A stretch of DNA of 8,725 bases, taken from Pseudomonadota bacterium. Its GTDB lineage: Bacteria > Pseudomonadota > Alphaproteobacteria > Sphingomonadales > Sphingomonadaceae. Made by a program: the position numbers and the translations under genes. Location: the NCBI GenBank assembly GCA_023390675.1, contig JAEWCK010000347.1, positions 1 through 8,725 on the forward strand, given 5' to 3'. Below, piece after piece: positions 1 to 7,066 of this stretch (position 1 is its first letter; the number at the start of each line of letters is the position of its first letter). The notes under the pieces were generated by a model, which did no database searches, had not been told where the DNA came from, and saw nothing but the letters and a program-made list of their open reading frames with translations.

Positions 1-39
1 AGCTCGGAGCGGTGCTGAGGAGTTGAACCCGATCGTCAC

Positions 40-109
40 CCCGGCGAAAGCCGGGGCCCAGAGTCGCAGGCGATGACCCTCTTGGCTCTGGGTCCCGGCT
101 TTCGCCGGG
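40..109. repeat. Large inverted repeat of sphingomonad intergenic palindrome type
   Basis: Two 24-base arms (40-63 and 86-109) are reverse complements except at one position (56 against 93), which would be a G-U wobble in RNA. They enclose a 22-base loop. Each arm also contains its own small palindrome: CCCGGC-GAAA-GCCGGG at 40-55, a 6-bp stem with a GNRA-type tetraloop, and its complement CCCGGC-TTTC-GCCGGG at 94-109. Sequences with this CCCGGCGAAAGCCGGG core are, from general knowledge, dispersed intergenic repeats in sphingomonads and relatives; only one copy is visible here, so dispersal is inferred. The element ends 13 bases before the Shine-Dalgarno sequence of the next gene and may lie in its leader. 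No T-run follows it, so it does not look like an intrinsic terminator. Bases 1-39 may hold the end of an upstream gene (in-frame stops at 16-18 or 24), but too little is present to call one. Confidence 0.85.
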
Positions 110-134
110 AGGATGGTTGAACAAGGAGAATTGC

Positions 135-869
135 ATGCCCACCGCACTCATCACCGGCGCCACCGCGGGGATCGGCGAGGCCTGCGTGCATGCCTTCGCC
201 GATGCGGGGTGGAACGTCGTTGCGACCGGGCGGCGCGCGGAGCGGCTTGATGGGTTGAAGCGCGACAATGTCGTGACGCTCGCCTTCGACATCCGCGACG
301 AGGCGGCGCGCGACGCCGCTCTGGGCTCGCTGCCCGAGGGTTTTCGCGAGATCGACCTCTTGGTCAACAACGCCGGGCTCGCGCTGGGGCTCGAGCCCGC
401 CAACAAGGCGTCGCTCTCCAACTGGAAGACGATGATCGACACCAATGTGACCGCCTTGGTCTCGATCACCCATAAGCTGCTGCCGATGCTGGTCGAGCGC
501 AAGGGCGCGATCATCAACCTGTCTTCGGTAGCCGCGACGTATCCGTATCCGGGCGGCAACGTCTACGCGGCGACCAAGGCGTTCGTCCGCCAGCTGAGCC
601 TCGATCTGCGCGCCGACCTGCACGGCACCGGCGTGCGCGTGACGTCGGTCGAGCCGGGGATGGTCGAAACCGAGTTCACGCTCGTGCGCACGGGCAGCCA
701 GGAAGTCTCGGACAAGCTCTATGGCGGCGTGACGCCAATGACCGGAGAGGACATTGCCGAGACGATCCTGTGGATCGCGACGCTGCCGCCGCACCTCAAC
801 ATCAACGCGATCGAGCTGATGCCGGTCAACCAGAGCTGGCAGCCCTTCGCAGTGCATCGCGAGCAATGA
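135..869 (+). CDS. ydfG: NADP-dependent 3-hydroxy acid dehydrogenase, YdfG type (SDR family)
   Basis: This is a 244-residue cytoplasmic short-chain dehydrogenase/reductase, close to the 248 of E. coli YdfG. YdfG enzymes oxidise 3-hydroxy acids such as L-allo-threonine and L-serine with NADP, and reduce malonic semialdehyde to 3-hydroxypropionate. Visible motifs are the Rossmann glycine motif TGATAGIG (residues 7-14), TGRR (31-34), which fits NADP preference, NNAG (78-81), and the catalytic Ser131, Tyr144 and Lys148 in YAATK. YdfG-like signatures are GLALGLEPANKAS after NNAG, GGNVYAATKAFVRQ around the active site, and the tail LNINAIELMPVNQSW with a final VHREQ. The start is ATG 135, six bases after AAGGAG (123-128); a TTG at 117 lies upstream but has no comparable site. 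The gene overlaps the next by four bases. The family is clear; the physiological substrate in this organism is inferred. Confidence 0.93.
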   Translation: MPTALITGATAGIGEACVHAFADAGWNVVATGRRAERLDGLKRDNVVTLAFDIRDEAARDAALGSLPEGFREIDLLVNNAGLALGLEPANKASLSNWKTMIDTNVTALVSITHKLLPMLVERKGAIINLSSVAATYPYPGGNVYAATKAFVRQLSLDLRADLHGTGVRVTSVEPGMVETEFTLVRTGSQEVSDKLYGGVTPMTGEDIAETILWIATLPPHLNINAIELMPVNQSWQPFAVHREQ

Positions 870-1735
870 TCGAGATCGCTTCCGATCGTCTGACGGCGGC
901 GATCAATCCCTTCGGCGCCGAGCTTTCGTCGCTCCGCGAGCCCGGGCGCGGCGAGCTGATGACCGATGCCGATCCCGCGTTCTGGACCGGGCGCGCGCCC
1001 TTGCTGTTTCCGATCGTCGGGCGGCTGATGGGCGACAGATACCGGCTGGACGGCAAGGAATACGCGCTGCCGCAGCACGGCTTCGCGCGGCGGCAGGCGT
1101 TCGAACTGGTCGAGCAGACCGCGAACCGCGCGGTATTCCGGCTGACCGACAACGAGGAGACGCGCGCGGTCTATCCCTTCGCCTTTGCGCTCGATGCGGC
1201 GTTCGCGCTTTCGGGCGCGACGCTGGCGATGGAGATCACCGTCGCCAACACCGGCGAGCGCGACATGCCGGCGAGTTTCGGGTTCCATCCGGCCTTCGCC
1301 TGGCCGCTGCCCTACGGCGCGGACAAGACGGCGCATCGCATCGTCTTCGAGCGCGTCGAGTCCGGCAAGCTCGCAGCGCTGATCAAGGGCGGCTGGATCG
1401 CCGAGGATGCCTGGCCGAGCCCGCTTGAGAACGGTCGCGTGCTGCATCTCACGGACGAACTGTTCGCGCGAGATGCGCTGGTCTGGGACCCGGTGCACAG
1501 CCAGTCGGTCCGCTACGGCGCCGATGGCGGCCCGCAGCTCGCCGTGGATTTCCCCGACACGCCCGCGCTCGGCATCTGGACGATGCCCGGCGCGCGCTTC
1601 GTGTGCATCGAGCCGTGGCACGGGACGGCCGATCCTTGGGGCTTCGACGGGGAAATCTGGGACAAGCCGGGCATGATGCGCTTCGCGCCCGGCCAGTCGC
1701 GGACCTTCAGCATGCAGGTGACGTTGCGGGATTGA
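866..1735 (+). CDS. Aldose 1-epimerase family protein, LacX-like
   Basis: This 289-residue protein belongs to the galactose mutarotase-like superfamily, whose members interconvert alpha and beta anomers of free or phosphorylated sugars in the cytoplasm. The LacX/YeaD-type subgroup is suggested by LLFPIVGRLMGDRYRLDG (46-63) followed by LPQHGFARRQAF (68-79). Residues matching the known mutarotase catalytic set are His71 (QHGF), His141 (GFHPAF) and Glu249 (CIEPWHG), the last being the usual catalytic base. The C-terminal pattern of a conserved K-P-G near 267-269 and a closing PGQSR strand also fits. The start is ATG 866 inside the ydfG stop (ATGA), which implies translational coupling; an in-frame extension to 770 would lie within ydfG and is unlikely. 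The true substrate is unknown: many members of this subgroup have no tested activity. Confidence 0.88.
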   Translation: MIEIASDRLTAAINPFGAELSSLREPGRGELMTDADPAFWTGRAPLLFPIVGRLMGDRYRLDGKEYALPQHGFARRQAFELVEQTANRAVFRLTDNEETRAVYPFAFALDAAFALSGATLAMEITVANTGERDMPASFGFHPAFAWPLPYGADKTAHRIVFERVESGKLAALIKGGWIAEDAWPSPLENGRVLHLTDELFARDALVWDPVHSQSVRYGADGGPQLAVDFPDTPALGIWTMPGARFVCIEPWHGTADPWGFDGEIWDKPGMMRFAPGQSRTFSMQVTLRD

Positions 1736-1752
1736 CCCGCTAGAGGGCCGCG

Positions 1753-3330
1753 ATGCCTTCCGCCCACACCAACGACCGGCGTACCTTCGCGATCATCTCG
1801 CATCCCGACGCGGGCAAGACGACGCTCACCGAGAAGCTGCTGCTGTTCGGCGGCGCGATCCACCTTGCCGGCGAAGTGAAGGCGCGCGGCGCGGCGCGGC
1901 GAGCGCGCTCCGACTGGATGAAGATCGAGCAGCAGCGCGGCATCTCGGTGACGTCGAGCGTGATGACTTTCGAGCGGGAGGGCGTGACCTTCAACCTGCT
2001 CGACACGCCGGGACACGAGGATTTCAGCGAGGACACCTATCGCACGCTGACCGCAGTCGATTCGGCGGTGATGGTGATCGACGTCGCCAAGGGCATCGAG
2101 AGCCAGACGCGCAAATTGTTCGAGGTCTGCCGCCTCAGGAACGTGCCGATCATCACCTTCGTCAACAAGGTCGACCGCGAGGGGCGCGAAGTGTTTGCGA
2201 TCCTCGACGAGATCGCCGAATTGCTCGCGCTCGATGTGACGCCCATGACGTGGCCGGTGGGCATGGGCGGCACGTTCGAGGGAATCTACGACCTCGCGAC
2301 CAACCGGCTGCTGCTCCCCGAAGGCGACAGCCGCGAGTTCAGAGGCAAGGTGGTGCAGACCTCCGGGCTCGAAGATCCGCAGCTCGATGCGATCCTTTCG
2401 GCAGAGCATCTCGCGAAGCTGCGCGAGGATGTCGAGCTGGCCGGCGTCGGATACCCCGAATTCGACGCCACTGCCTATCGCCACGGCGACCTGACTCCGG
2501 TCTATTTCGGATCGGCGCTCAAGGAATTTGGCGTCGATTCGCTGATCGAGGCGCTGGCGAGCTTCGCGCCGCCGCCGCGCGCGCAGCCCGCCGAGCCCGC
2601 CCCGGTCGAGCCGACCGAGCCGCAAGTCACCGGCTTCGTGTTCAAGGTCCAGGCGAACATGGACCCCAACCACCGCGACCGCATCGCGTTCATGCGGCTG
2701 TGCTCGGGGACCTTCAAGCGCGGGATGAAGCTGACGCCCACCGGTCACGGCAAGCCGATCGCGATCCATTCGCCGATTCTGTTCTTCGCGCGCGAGCGCG
2801 AGCTGGCTGATGAGGCCTATCCCGGCGACATCATCGGCATCCCGAATCACGGCGTGCTGCGCGTCGGCGACACGCTCTCCGAAAAGGCCGATGTGCGTTT
2901 CACCGGCCTGCCCAATTTCGCGCCCGAGATCCTGCGTCGCGTCGCGCTCAAGGACCCGACCAAGACCAAGCAGCTGCGCAAGGCATTGGACGACATGGCC
3001 GAGGAAGGGGTGACGCAGGTCTTCTATCCCGACATCGGCTCGAACTGGATCATCGGCGTGGTCGGGCAGCTGCAATTGGACGTGCTGCTTTCGCGGCTCG
3101 AGGCCGAATACAAGGTCGCGGCGGGGCTCGAGCCGGCTCCGTTCGAGACCGCGCGCTGGGTCTCGGCCGAGGACCCAAAGGACCTCGCCGAGTTCATGTC
3201 GCTCAACCGCGGCGCGATGGCCAGGGACCGCGACGGCAATCCCGTGTTCCTGGCGAAGTCGGCGTGGGAGGTAGGATACATCGCCGACCGCTATTCGAAG
3301 GTGAAGTTCGCCGCGACGCGCGAGCGCTAG
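1753..3330 (+). CDS. prfC: Peptide chain release factor 3 (RF3), GTPase
   Basis: RF3 is the class II release-factor GTPase that removes RF1 or RF2 from the ribosome after peptide release and recycles them; it acts in the cytoplasm. Its 525 residues compare with 529 in E. coli. The GTPase motifs are in order: P-loop SHPDAGKTT (16-24), the RF3-typical SDWMKIEQQRGISVTSS (53-69), DTPGHEDF (84-91), NKVD (138-141, where NKLD or NKMD is more usual) and GSAL (253-256). A beta-barrel domain II follows from roughly residue 295, then an RF3 C-terminal domain from about 390 to the end. ATG 1753 is preceded by GAGGG (1743-1747). The gene begins 17 bases after the epimerase stop and probably shares its transcript. 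Its TAG stop overlaps the stop of the convergent MFS gene by four bases. Nothing suggests truncation. Confidence 0.97.
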   Translation: MPSAHTNDRRTFAIISHPDAGKTTLTEKLLLFGGAIHLAGEVKARGAARRARSDWMKIEQQRGISVTSSVMTFEREGVTFNLLDTPGHEDFSEDTYRTLTAVDSAVMVIDVAKGIESQTRKLFEVCRLRNVPIITFVNKVDREGREVFAILDEIAELLALDVTPMTWPVGMGGTFEGIYDLATNRLLLPEGDSREFRGKVVQTSGLEDPQLDAILSAEHLAKLREDVELAGVGYPEFDATAYRHGDLTPVYFGSALKEFGVDSLIEALASFAPPPRAQPAEPAPVEPTEPQVTGFVFKVQANMDPNHRDRIAFMRLCSGTFKRGMKLTPTGHGKPIAIHSPILFFARERELADEAYPGDIIGIPNHGVLRVGDTLSEKADVRFTGLPNFAPEILRRVALKDPTKTKQLRKALDDMAEEGVTQVFYPDIGSNWIIGVVGQLQLDVLLSRLEAEYKVAAGLEPAPFETARWVSAEDPKDLAEFMSLNRGAMARDRDGNPVFLAKSAWEVGYIADRYSKVKFAATRER

Positions 3331-4574
3331 TCGACCCAGTCCTTGGCAAGTCGCCGGCTCGCCAGCGCCATCAGCGCGCCGGCGACGAGATAGAGGCACA
3401 GCCCGGCGGCGATCGCGTAGCGGAGCGCGTCGGCGGCACCATAAGTGGGCGTCAGGTGCTTCGACAGCGCGCCGATCGCCCAGCTGCCGAGGCCGAGGCC
3501 GATCAGGTTGTTGATCAGCAGGAAGCTTGCCGAGGCAGTGGCGCGCATGTGCGCGGGGACGAGGTGCTGGACCGCGGCGAGGACGGGGCCAAGCCAGACA
3601 TAGACGAGCGCCTGCGGGAGCAGGAACAAGGCGAAGGCCGCCTGCCAGCTTCCCGAGAGCACGCCGGCGATGAACAAGGGCGTGCCGGCGACGTAGCTCA
3701 GCGCGGGGGCGAGCGCGTACCATTTGCGGTTGCGGTTGCCGAGCCGATCGCCGAGCCAGCCGCCGAGCAGGATGCCCGCGACGCCCCCGGTCAGCAGCAG
3801 CGCGCCGAAGAACTGGCCGGTCTCGGCGAGGTTCAGGCCGAAGCTGCGCATGATCATGCTCGGGAGCCAGAAGGCGACGCCGTATCCGCACATCGATCCC
3901 GCCGCGGCACCGAAGGCGAGCAGCCAGAAGCTCGGCTTGGCGGCGAGGATCCCGAACACCGTCCAGAGCGGCGCCTGCGTGGTCTCCGCCGCGCGCGGCG
4001 GATCGCGGACGATGAGCTTGAACGGGATCGCGATGACCAGCCCGAGCAGCCCGACGACGAGGAAGGCGGTCCGCCACTCGACATTTTGCGCGATATAGCC
4101 GCCGAGCAGTGCGCCGCCCGCCGAGCCCAAAGGGATGCCGAGCGAATAGATCGACAACGCCCGCGCGCGCTTCTCGCGCGGCCAGGCGTCGCCGATCAGC
4201 GCATAGCTGGGCGCGACCCCGCCCGCCTCGCCGACGCCGACGCCGAGGCGGAACAAGAACATCTGGCTGAAATTCTGCGCCAGGCCGCACAAGGCCGTGA
4301 ACGCGCTCCACACCCCGAGCGAGGCGGCGATCACCCAGCTCCGGCTCGTCCGGTCGGCGAGGAGGGCCAAGGGGATGGCGAGCGTCGAATAGAGCGCGGC
4401 GAAGGCAAGGCCGCCGAGCATGCCCAATTGGCTGTCGTCGAGCTGGAGCGCCGCCTTCACCGGCTGGGCGAGGATCGAGAGTATCTGCCGGTCGAGGAAA
4501 TTGAAGATGTAGACGAGGAGCAGCATCGCCAGCACGAGGGCGCGCGGGGTGGTGGCGGAGGTCCGGTCGGTCAT
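3327..4574 (-). CDS. MFS transporter, spinster-like family
   Basis: This 415-residue inner-membrane permease of the major facilitator superfamily shows about 12 hydrophobic segments. The first helix contains YIFNFLDRQIL (22-32), typical of spinster-like and related organic-anion transporters. LLADRTSRSWVI matches the MFS loop 2-3 signature. The fourth and fifth helices carry GVGEAGGVAPSYALIGDAWP, then a basic REKRARAL loop and a GG...EWRTAF element, all characteristic of this family in sphingomonads. The start ATG (4572-4574) has AGAGGG five bases upstream. The gene follows the TonB-dependent receptor on the same strand with a 73-base gap holding a terminator-like hairpin. Taken with the receptor, it probably carries the same substrate across the inner membrane, but neither the substrate nor the direction can be read from the sequence. 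The stop codon shares CTAG with the prfC stop. Confidence 0.92.
   Translation of the reverse strand: MTDRTSATTPRALVLAMLLLVYIFNFLDRQILSILAQPVKAALQLDDSQLGMLGGLAFAALYSTLAIPLALLADRTSRSWVIAASLGVWSAFTALCGLAQNFSQMFLFRLGVGVGEAGGVAPSYALIGDAWPREKRARALSIYSLGIPLGSAGGALLGGYIAQNVEWRTAFLVVGLLGLVIAIPFKLIVRDPPRAAETTQAPLWTVFGILAAKPSFWLLAFGAAAGSMCGYGVAFWLPSMIMRSFGLNLAETGQFFGALLLTGGVAGILLGGWLGDRLGNRNRKWYALAPALSYVAGTPLFIAGVLSGSWQAAFALFLLPQALVYVWLGPVLAAVQHLVPAHMRATASASFLLINNLIGLGLGSWAIGALSKHLTPTYGAADALRYAIAAGLCLYLVAGALMALASRRLAKDWVD
3350..3386 (+). terminator. Possible 3'-end stem-loop for the prfC transcript
   Basis: A perfect 9-bp inverted repeat, GTCGCCGGC (3350-3358) and GCCGGCGAC (3378-3386), lies 20 bases beyond the prfC stop. 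The 19-base loop can form an inner 4-bp stem (GCGC 3365-3368 with GCGC 3374-3377). There is no T-run after it, so it is not a classic intrinsic terminator; it could protect or define a 3' end together with Rho. It lies inside the last codons of the convergent MFS gene. A chance palindrome in GC-rich coding sequence is a real alternative. Confidence 0.3.
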
Positions 4575-4590
4575 GCGCGCCCTCTGGCAA

Positions 4591-4622
4591 GGAAAAGGCC
4601 GGACGTCACGCGACGCCCGGCC
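4591..4622 (-). terminator. Terminator or attenuator hairpin between receptor and permease genes
   Basis: Read on the minus strand, an 11-bp stem (GGCCGGGCGTC with GACGTCCGGCC, one G-U pair) closes a 4-base loop GCGT and is followed at once by TTTTCCTT. The stem occupies 4597-4622 and the T-run begins at 4596. It lies 25 bases after the receptor stop codon and just before the Shine-Dalgarno sequence of the MFS gene. The shape is that of an intrinsic terminator with a short T-run. Partial read-through would make the receptor transcript more abundant than the permease transcript. Confidence 0.7.
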
Positions 4623-4647
4623 ATAGGAGTGGGAACTGCGAGGAGCC

Positions 4648-6996
4648 TCAGAATTTGAGCGTGCCGGTGACGAAGACCTGGCGCGGATTGCCGTAATAAG
4701 CGGTCAGCACGCCCTCGGTGCCGAGCGTGGGGATATATGCCCCGCCCGCGGTCTTGAGGAAGTCGCCGGTGTCGGGGTTCTGCGCGAGGAAGTTGTAGCC
4801 CGAGACGATGTACTTCTTGTTGGTCAGGTTGCGGCCGTGGACGCCCAGCGACAAATGGTCGTTGAGGTCCCACACCAGATTGGCGTCGATCAGCGTGTAG
4901 CTAGGCTGGTCGAGCATCGGGGTGCGCAGCTCGAATTGCTGCGAGGCGCCGCGATACGAGGCGGTGCCGCTGATCGAGAGCGAGCCGTCGCCGATCGGCA
5001 CCGAATAGCCGATCGTTCCGCTCGCGGTCCAATCGGGGGTGTTCTGGATCTTGCGCCGGTTGGCCACGTCGATGCCGCGGCTGTCGATGAAGCTCAGATA
5101 CTTGGCGTCCATGTACCCGACGTTCCACTGAAGGTTGAGCGCGCCGCCGGCGCCGCCCAGGTCCTTGGCCAGCACGGCGTTGCCTTCGAACTCGACGCCC
5201 TTGATCCGCGCCTTGCCGGCATTGGTGGTGATGCCGATGAAGGTCTGGACGCCGCCCACGGTGGTGCCGACCGAGCCCGGAACCTGGACGTCGGTATATT
5301 CCGAATCGAACGCGGCGAGCGCGAGGCTCAAGCGCCGGTCGAATAGCGAGGCCTTGTAGCCCACCTCATAGGCAGTCACTTCCTCGGGATCGAACGACAT
5401 GAAGTCGTAGACCTGCTGCGTCGAGCAGGCGCCGCCCGCCGGGGTACGGCACGCCGAGGTCTGGCCGCGCGGATCGAAGCCGCCGCCCTTGAAGCCCTTC
5501 GACCAGCTTGCATAGAGCGTGTGATCCGCGCTCGGCTTGAAGCTCACCGAGGCGCGCGGCGTGAACTTGGCGAAATCGCCCGCCCCGCGGAAGTTCGAGG
5601 TCTGCGCGAAGAACACGCCCGCGCCGCTGAAATACGGCGAACCGCCGCCCAGATAGGTGTTGCGCACCACCACCGATTGGCGCTGGTCCCAGGTATAGCG
5701 ACCGCCCGCCGAGACGCTGAACATCGGCGTGATATCGTAGGTCAGGTCGGCGAACACCGCAGTGGTGTCGGTGAGCACGCGGCCCGCAGTGAGCGCCGTC
5801 ACGCCGCCGGGCAGGCGCACGTCGAACACGGTGCGCGCGGTCGCGTCGAGATAATAGACGCCGAGCAGCCCGTGGAACCCGCCAATATCGGCGAGCGCCT
5901 GGACTTCCTGGCTGAACTGGCGGTTGTTGTAGAAGGCCGGCACGTCGACCTGGACCGCGGGAAGCGCATCGAAGTCGATCGGCGTGCCGCTGTCGTCGCT
6001 GCGATAGCCGCTGATGCTGCGCACGGTCAGCCAGTCGCTGGGCTTCAATTCGGCAAAGGCAGTGAATCCCCAGGATTCGACGTCCTGGTCGGGATCGTTG
6101 AGGCCGCCCTGCGAATCGTAGACGTCGGCGAGCACCGGCGCGCCGGTGGCGATCCCCGGGATCAGACGGTGGCCGCCGCGCGGATTGCTCTTGTCGTGGG
6201 TGTAGTCGCCCGAGAGGCGAATGAAGACGTCGCTGCTCGGCTCGAATTCGAAAGTTCCGCGCGCCGCCCAGATGTTCTTGTTGTAATTCTCGTCGCCGGT
6301 CGTCGTATTCTCGCCGAAACCGTCGCGGGTCAGCCGCGCGACTGCGCCGCCGATGCGGATGCCGTCCATCACCGGCAGCGATCCGCTCACGACGAGATCG
6401 GCCTGGTTGTAGCTGCCATAGCTGCCGCGCAGCTTGAATTCGGGCGTGTCGGAGAGGCGCCTGGTCACGTACTTGACCGCGCCGCCGATCGTGTTGCGGC
6501 CATAGAGCGTGCCCTGCGGCCCGCGCAGCACTTCGATCCGCTCGACGTCGTAGATATCGAGCACCGCGGCCTGCGGACGATTGAGATAGACGTCGTCGAG
6601 ATAGATGCCGACGCCCGCTTCGAACCCGGCGACCGGATCCTGCTGGCCGACGCCGCGGATGAAGGCCGAGAGTGTCGAATTGGTGCCGCGCGAGACTTCG
6701 AGCGTCACGTTGGGCGCCGATTGGGCGACGTCGGTGATGTCGATCGCGCCCTGCGCCTCGAGCTTCTCGCCCGACAGCGCCGTGACGGCGATCGGCACGT
6801 TGAGCAGGCTCTCCTCGCGGCGGCGCGCCGTGACGACGATTTCGCCATTGTCGTAAACCGACGTATCGTCCTCGGCGGGAGCCGCCTGGCTCGACGCTAC
6901 GGCGATGGTGTCCTGCGCGGCGGCAGGGAAGGCGGCGAGCGCGGCGAAACCGGCGCCGGCGAACAGAATCGAGCGAGCAGACATCAGGCGTGACAT
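4648..6996 (-). CDS. TonB-dependent outer-membrane receptor
   Basis: This 782-residue outer-membrane, ligand-gated channel imports a bulky or scarce substrate using energy from TonB-ExbB-ExbD. In order it shows a signal peptide (residues 1-27, cleavage after PAAA before QD), a TonB-box-like GEIVVTARR (51-59), a plug domain (about 67-185) with VPIAVTALSGEKL, FIRGVG and the conserved VERIEVLRGPQGTLYGRNT-type end, then a long beta-barrel ending in a C-terminal Phe as expected for Bam-dependent insertion. The only two cysteines I see, Cys516 and Cys524, sit close together and may form a disulfide in a surface loop. The start ATG at 6994-6996 has GGAGGA seven bases upstream; an internal Met at codon 5 is 12 bases further and less well placed. 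It is divergent from a TetR gene and precedes an MFS gene. The substrate is unknown: an iron chelate, glycan or aromatic compound is possible. Confidence 0.95.
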   Translation of the reverse strand: MSRLMSARSILFAGAGFAALAAFPAAAQDTIAVASSQAAPAEDDTSVYDNGEIVVTARRREESLLNVPIAVTALSGEKLEAQGAIDITDVAQSAPNVTLEVSRGTNSTLSAFIRGVGQQDPVAGFEAGVGIYLDDVYLNRPQAAVLDIYDVERIEVLRGPQGTLYGRNTIGGAVKYVTRRLSDTPEFKLRGSYGSYNQADLVVSGSLPVMDGIRIGGAVARLTRDGFGENTTTGDENYNKNIWAARGTFEFEPSSDVFIRLSGDYTHDKSNPRGGHRLIPGIATGAPVLADVYDSQGGLNDPDQDVESWGFTAFAELKPSDWLTVRSISGYRSDDSGTPIDFDALPAVQVDVPAFYNNRQFSQEVQALADIGGFHGLLGVYYLDATARTVFDVRLPGGVTALTAGRVLTDTTAVFADLTYDITPMFSVSAGGRYTWDQRQSVVVRNTYLGGGSPYFSGAGVFFAQTSNFRGAGDFAKFTPRASVSFKPSADHTLYASWSKGFKGGGFDPRGQTSACRTPAGGACSTQQVYDFMSFDPEEVTAYEVGYKASLFDRRLSLALAAFDSEYTDVQVPGSVGTTVGGVQTFIGITTNAGKARIKGVEFEGNAVLAKDLGGAGGALNLQWNVGYMDAKYLSFIDSRGIDVANRRKIQNTPDWTASGTIGYSVPIGDGSLSISGTASYRGASQQFELRTPMLDQPSYTLIDANLVWDLNDHLSLGVHGRNLTNKKYIVSGYNFLAQNPDTGDFLKTAGGAYIPTLGTEGVLTAYYGNPRQVFVTGTLKF

Positions 6997-7019
6997 TCGG
7001 TCTTCCTCCCCAAGTGGCG

Positions 7020-7041
7020 AACCCGTTCTCTAAGGCGGGTT
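7020..7041. promoter_or_regulatory. Inverted repeat AACCCG-N10-CGGGTT in the receptor leader
   Basis: AACCCG (7020-7025) and CGGGTT (7036-7041) form an inverted repeat between the predicted receptor promoter and its Shine-Dalgarno sequence. It may be a second operator, since CGGGTT recurs at 7078-7083 inside the main operator candidate. It could also be a small hairpin in the receptor mRNA leader, 11 bases ahead of the ribosome site. Arms of 6 bp are short, so chance is possible. Confidence 0.35.
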
Positions 7042-7066
7042 GTAAGCGGTCGCCGGACGCTATACT
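7040..7066 (+). promoter_or_regulatory. Possible promoter for the tetR gene
   Basis: TATACT (7061-7066) is a good -10 match. The best upstream -35 candidate is TTGTAA (7040-7045), giving a short 15-base spacer, so this promoter would be weak or would need help. Transcription would start near 7073 and leave a leader of about 40 bases. The -10 overlaps the receptor -10 on the opposite strand. Confidence 0.4.

Noticed and set aside
40..109. The large inverted repeat as an intrinsic terminator or as a CRISPR-like or attachment site
   Set aside because: No T-run follows the stem, there is only one unit, and no integrase or cas gene is in the window.
36..866. A 276-codon minus-strand frame opposite ydfG
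   Set aside because: It is antisense to a clear YdfG orthologue and extends into the palindromic repeat. There is no domain support.
1513..4590. A 1025-codon open frame on the minus strand, opposite prfC and overlapping the MFS gene in another frame
   Set aside because: It is antisense to the clearly conserved prfC and out of frame with a well-supported MFS gene. Its translation is Arg/Ala/Pro-rich with no domain. Long shadow frames are expected at this GC content.
3264..4658. A 464-codon plus-strand frame antisense to the MFS gene
   Set aside because: The translation is low-complexity and rich in Glu, Arg, Ala and Gly, as expected for the complement of a hydrophobic membrane-protein gene.
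5521..6993. A 490-codon plus-strand frame antisense to the receptor
   Set aside because: No recognisable domain, no convincing ribosome site, and complete overlap with a strong conserved gene.
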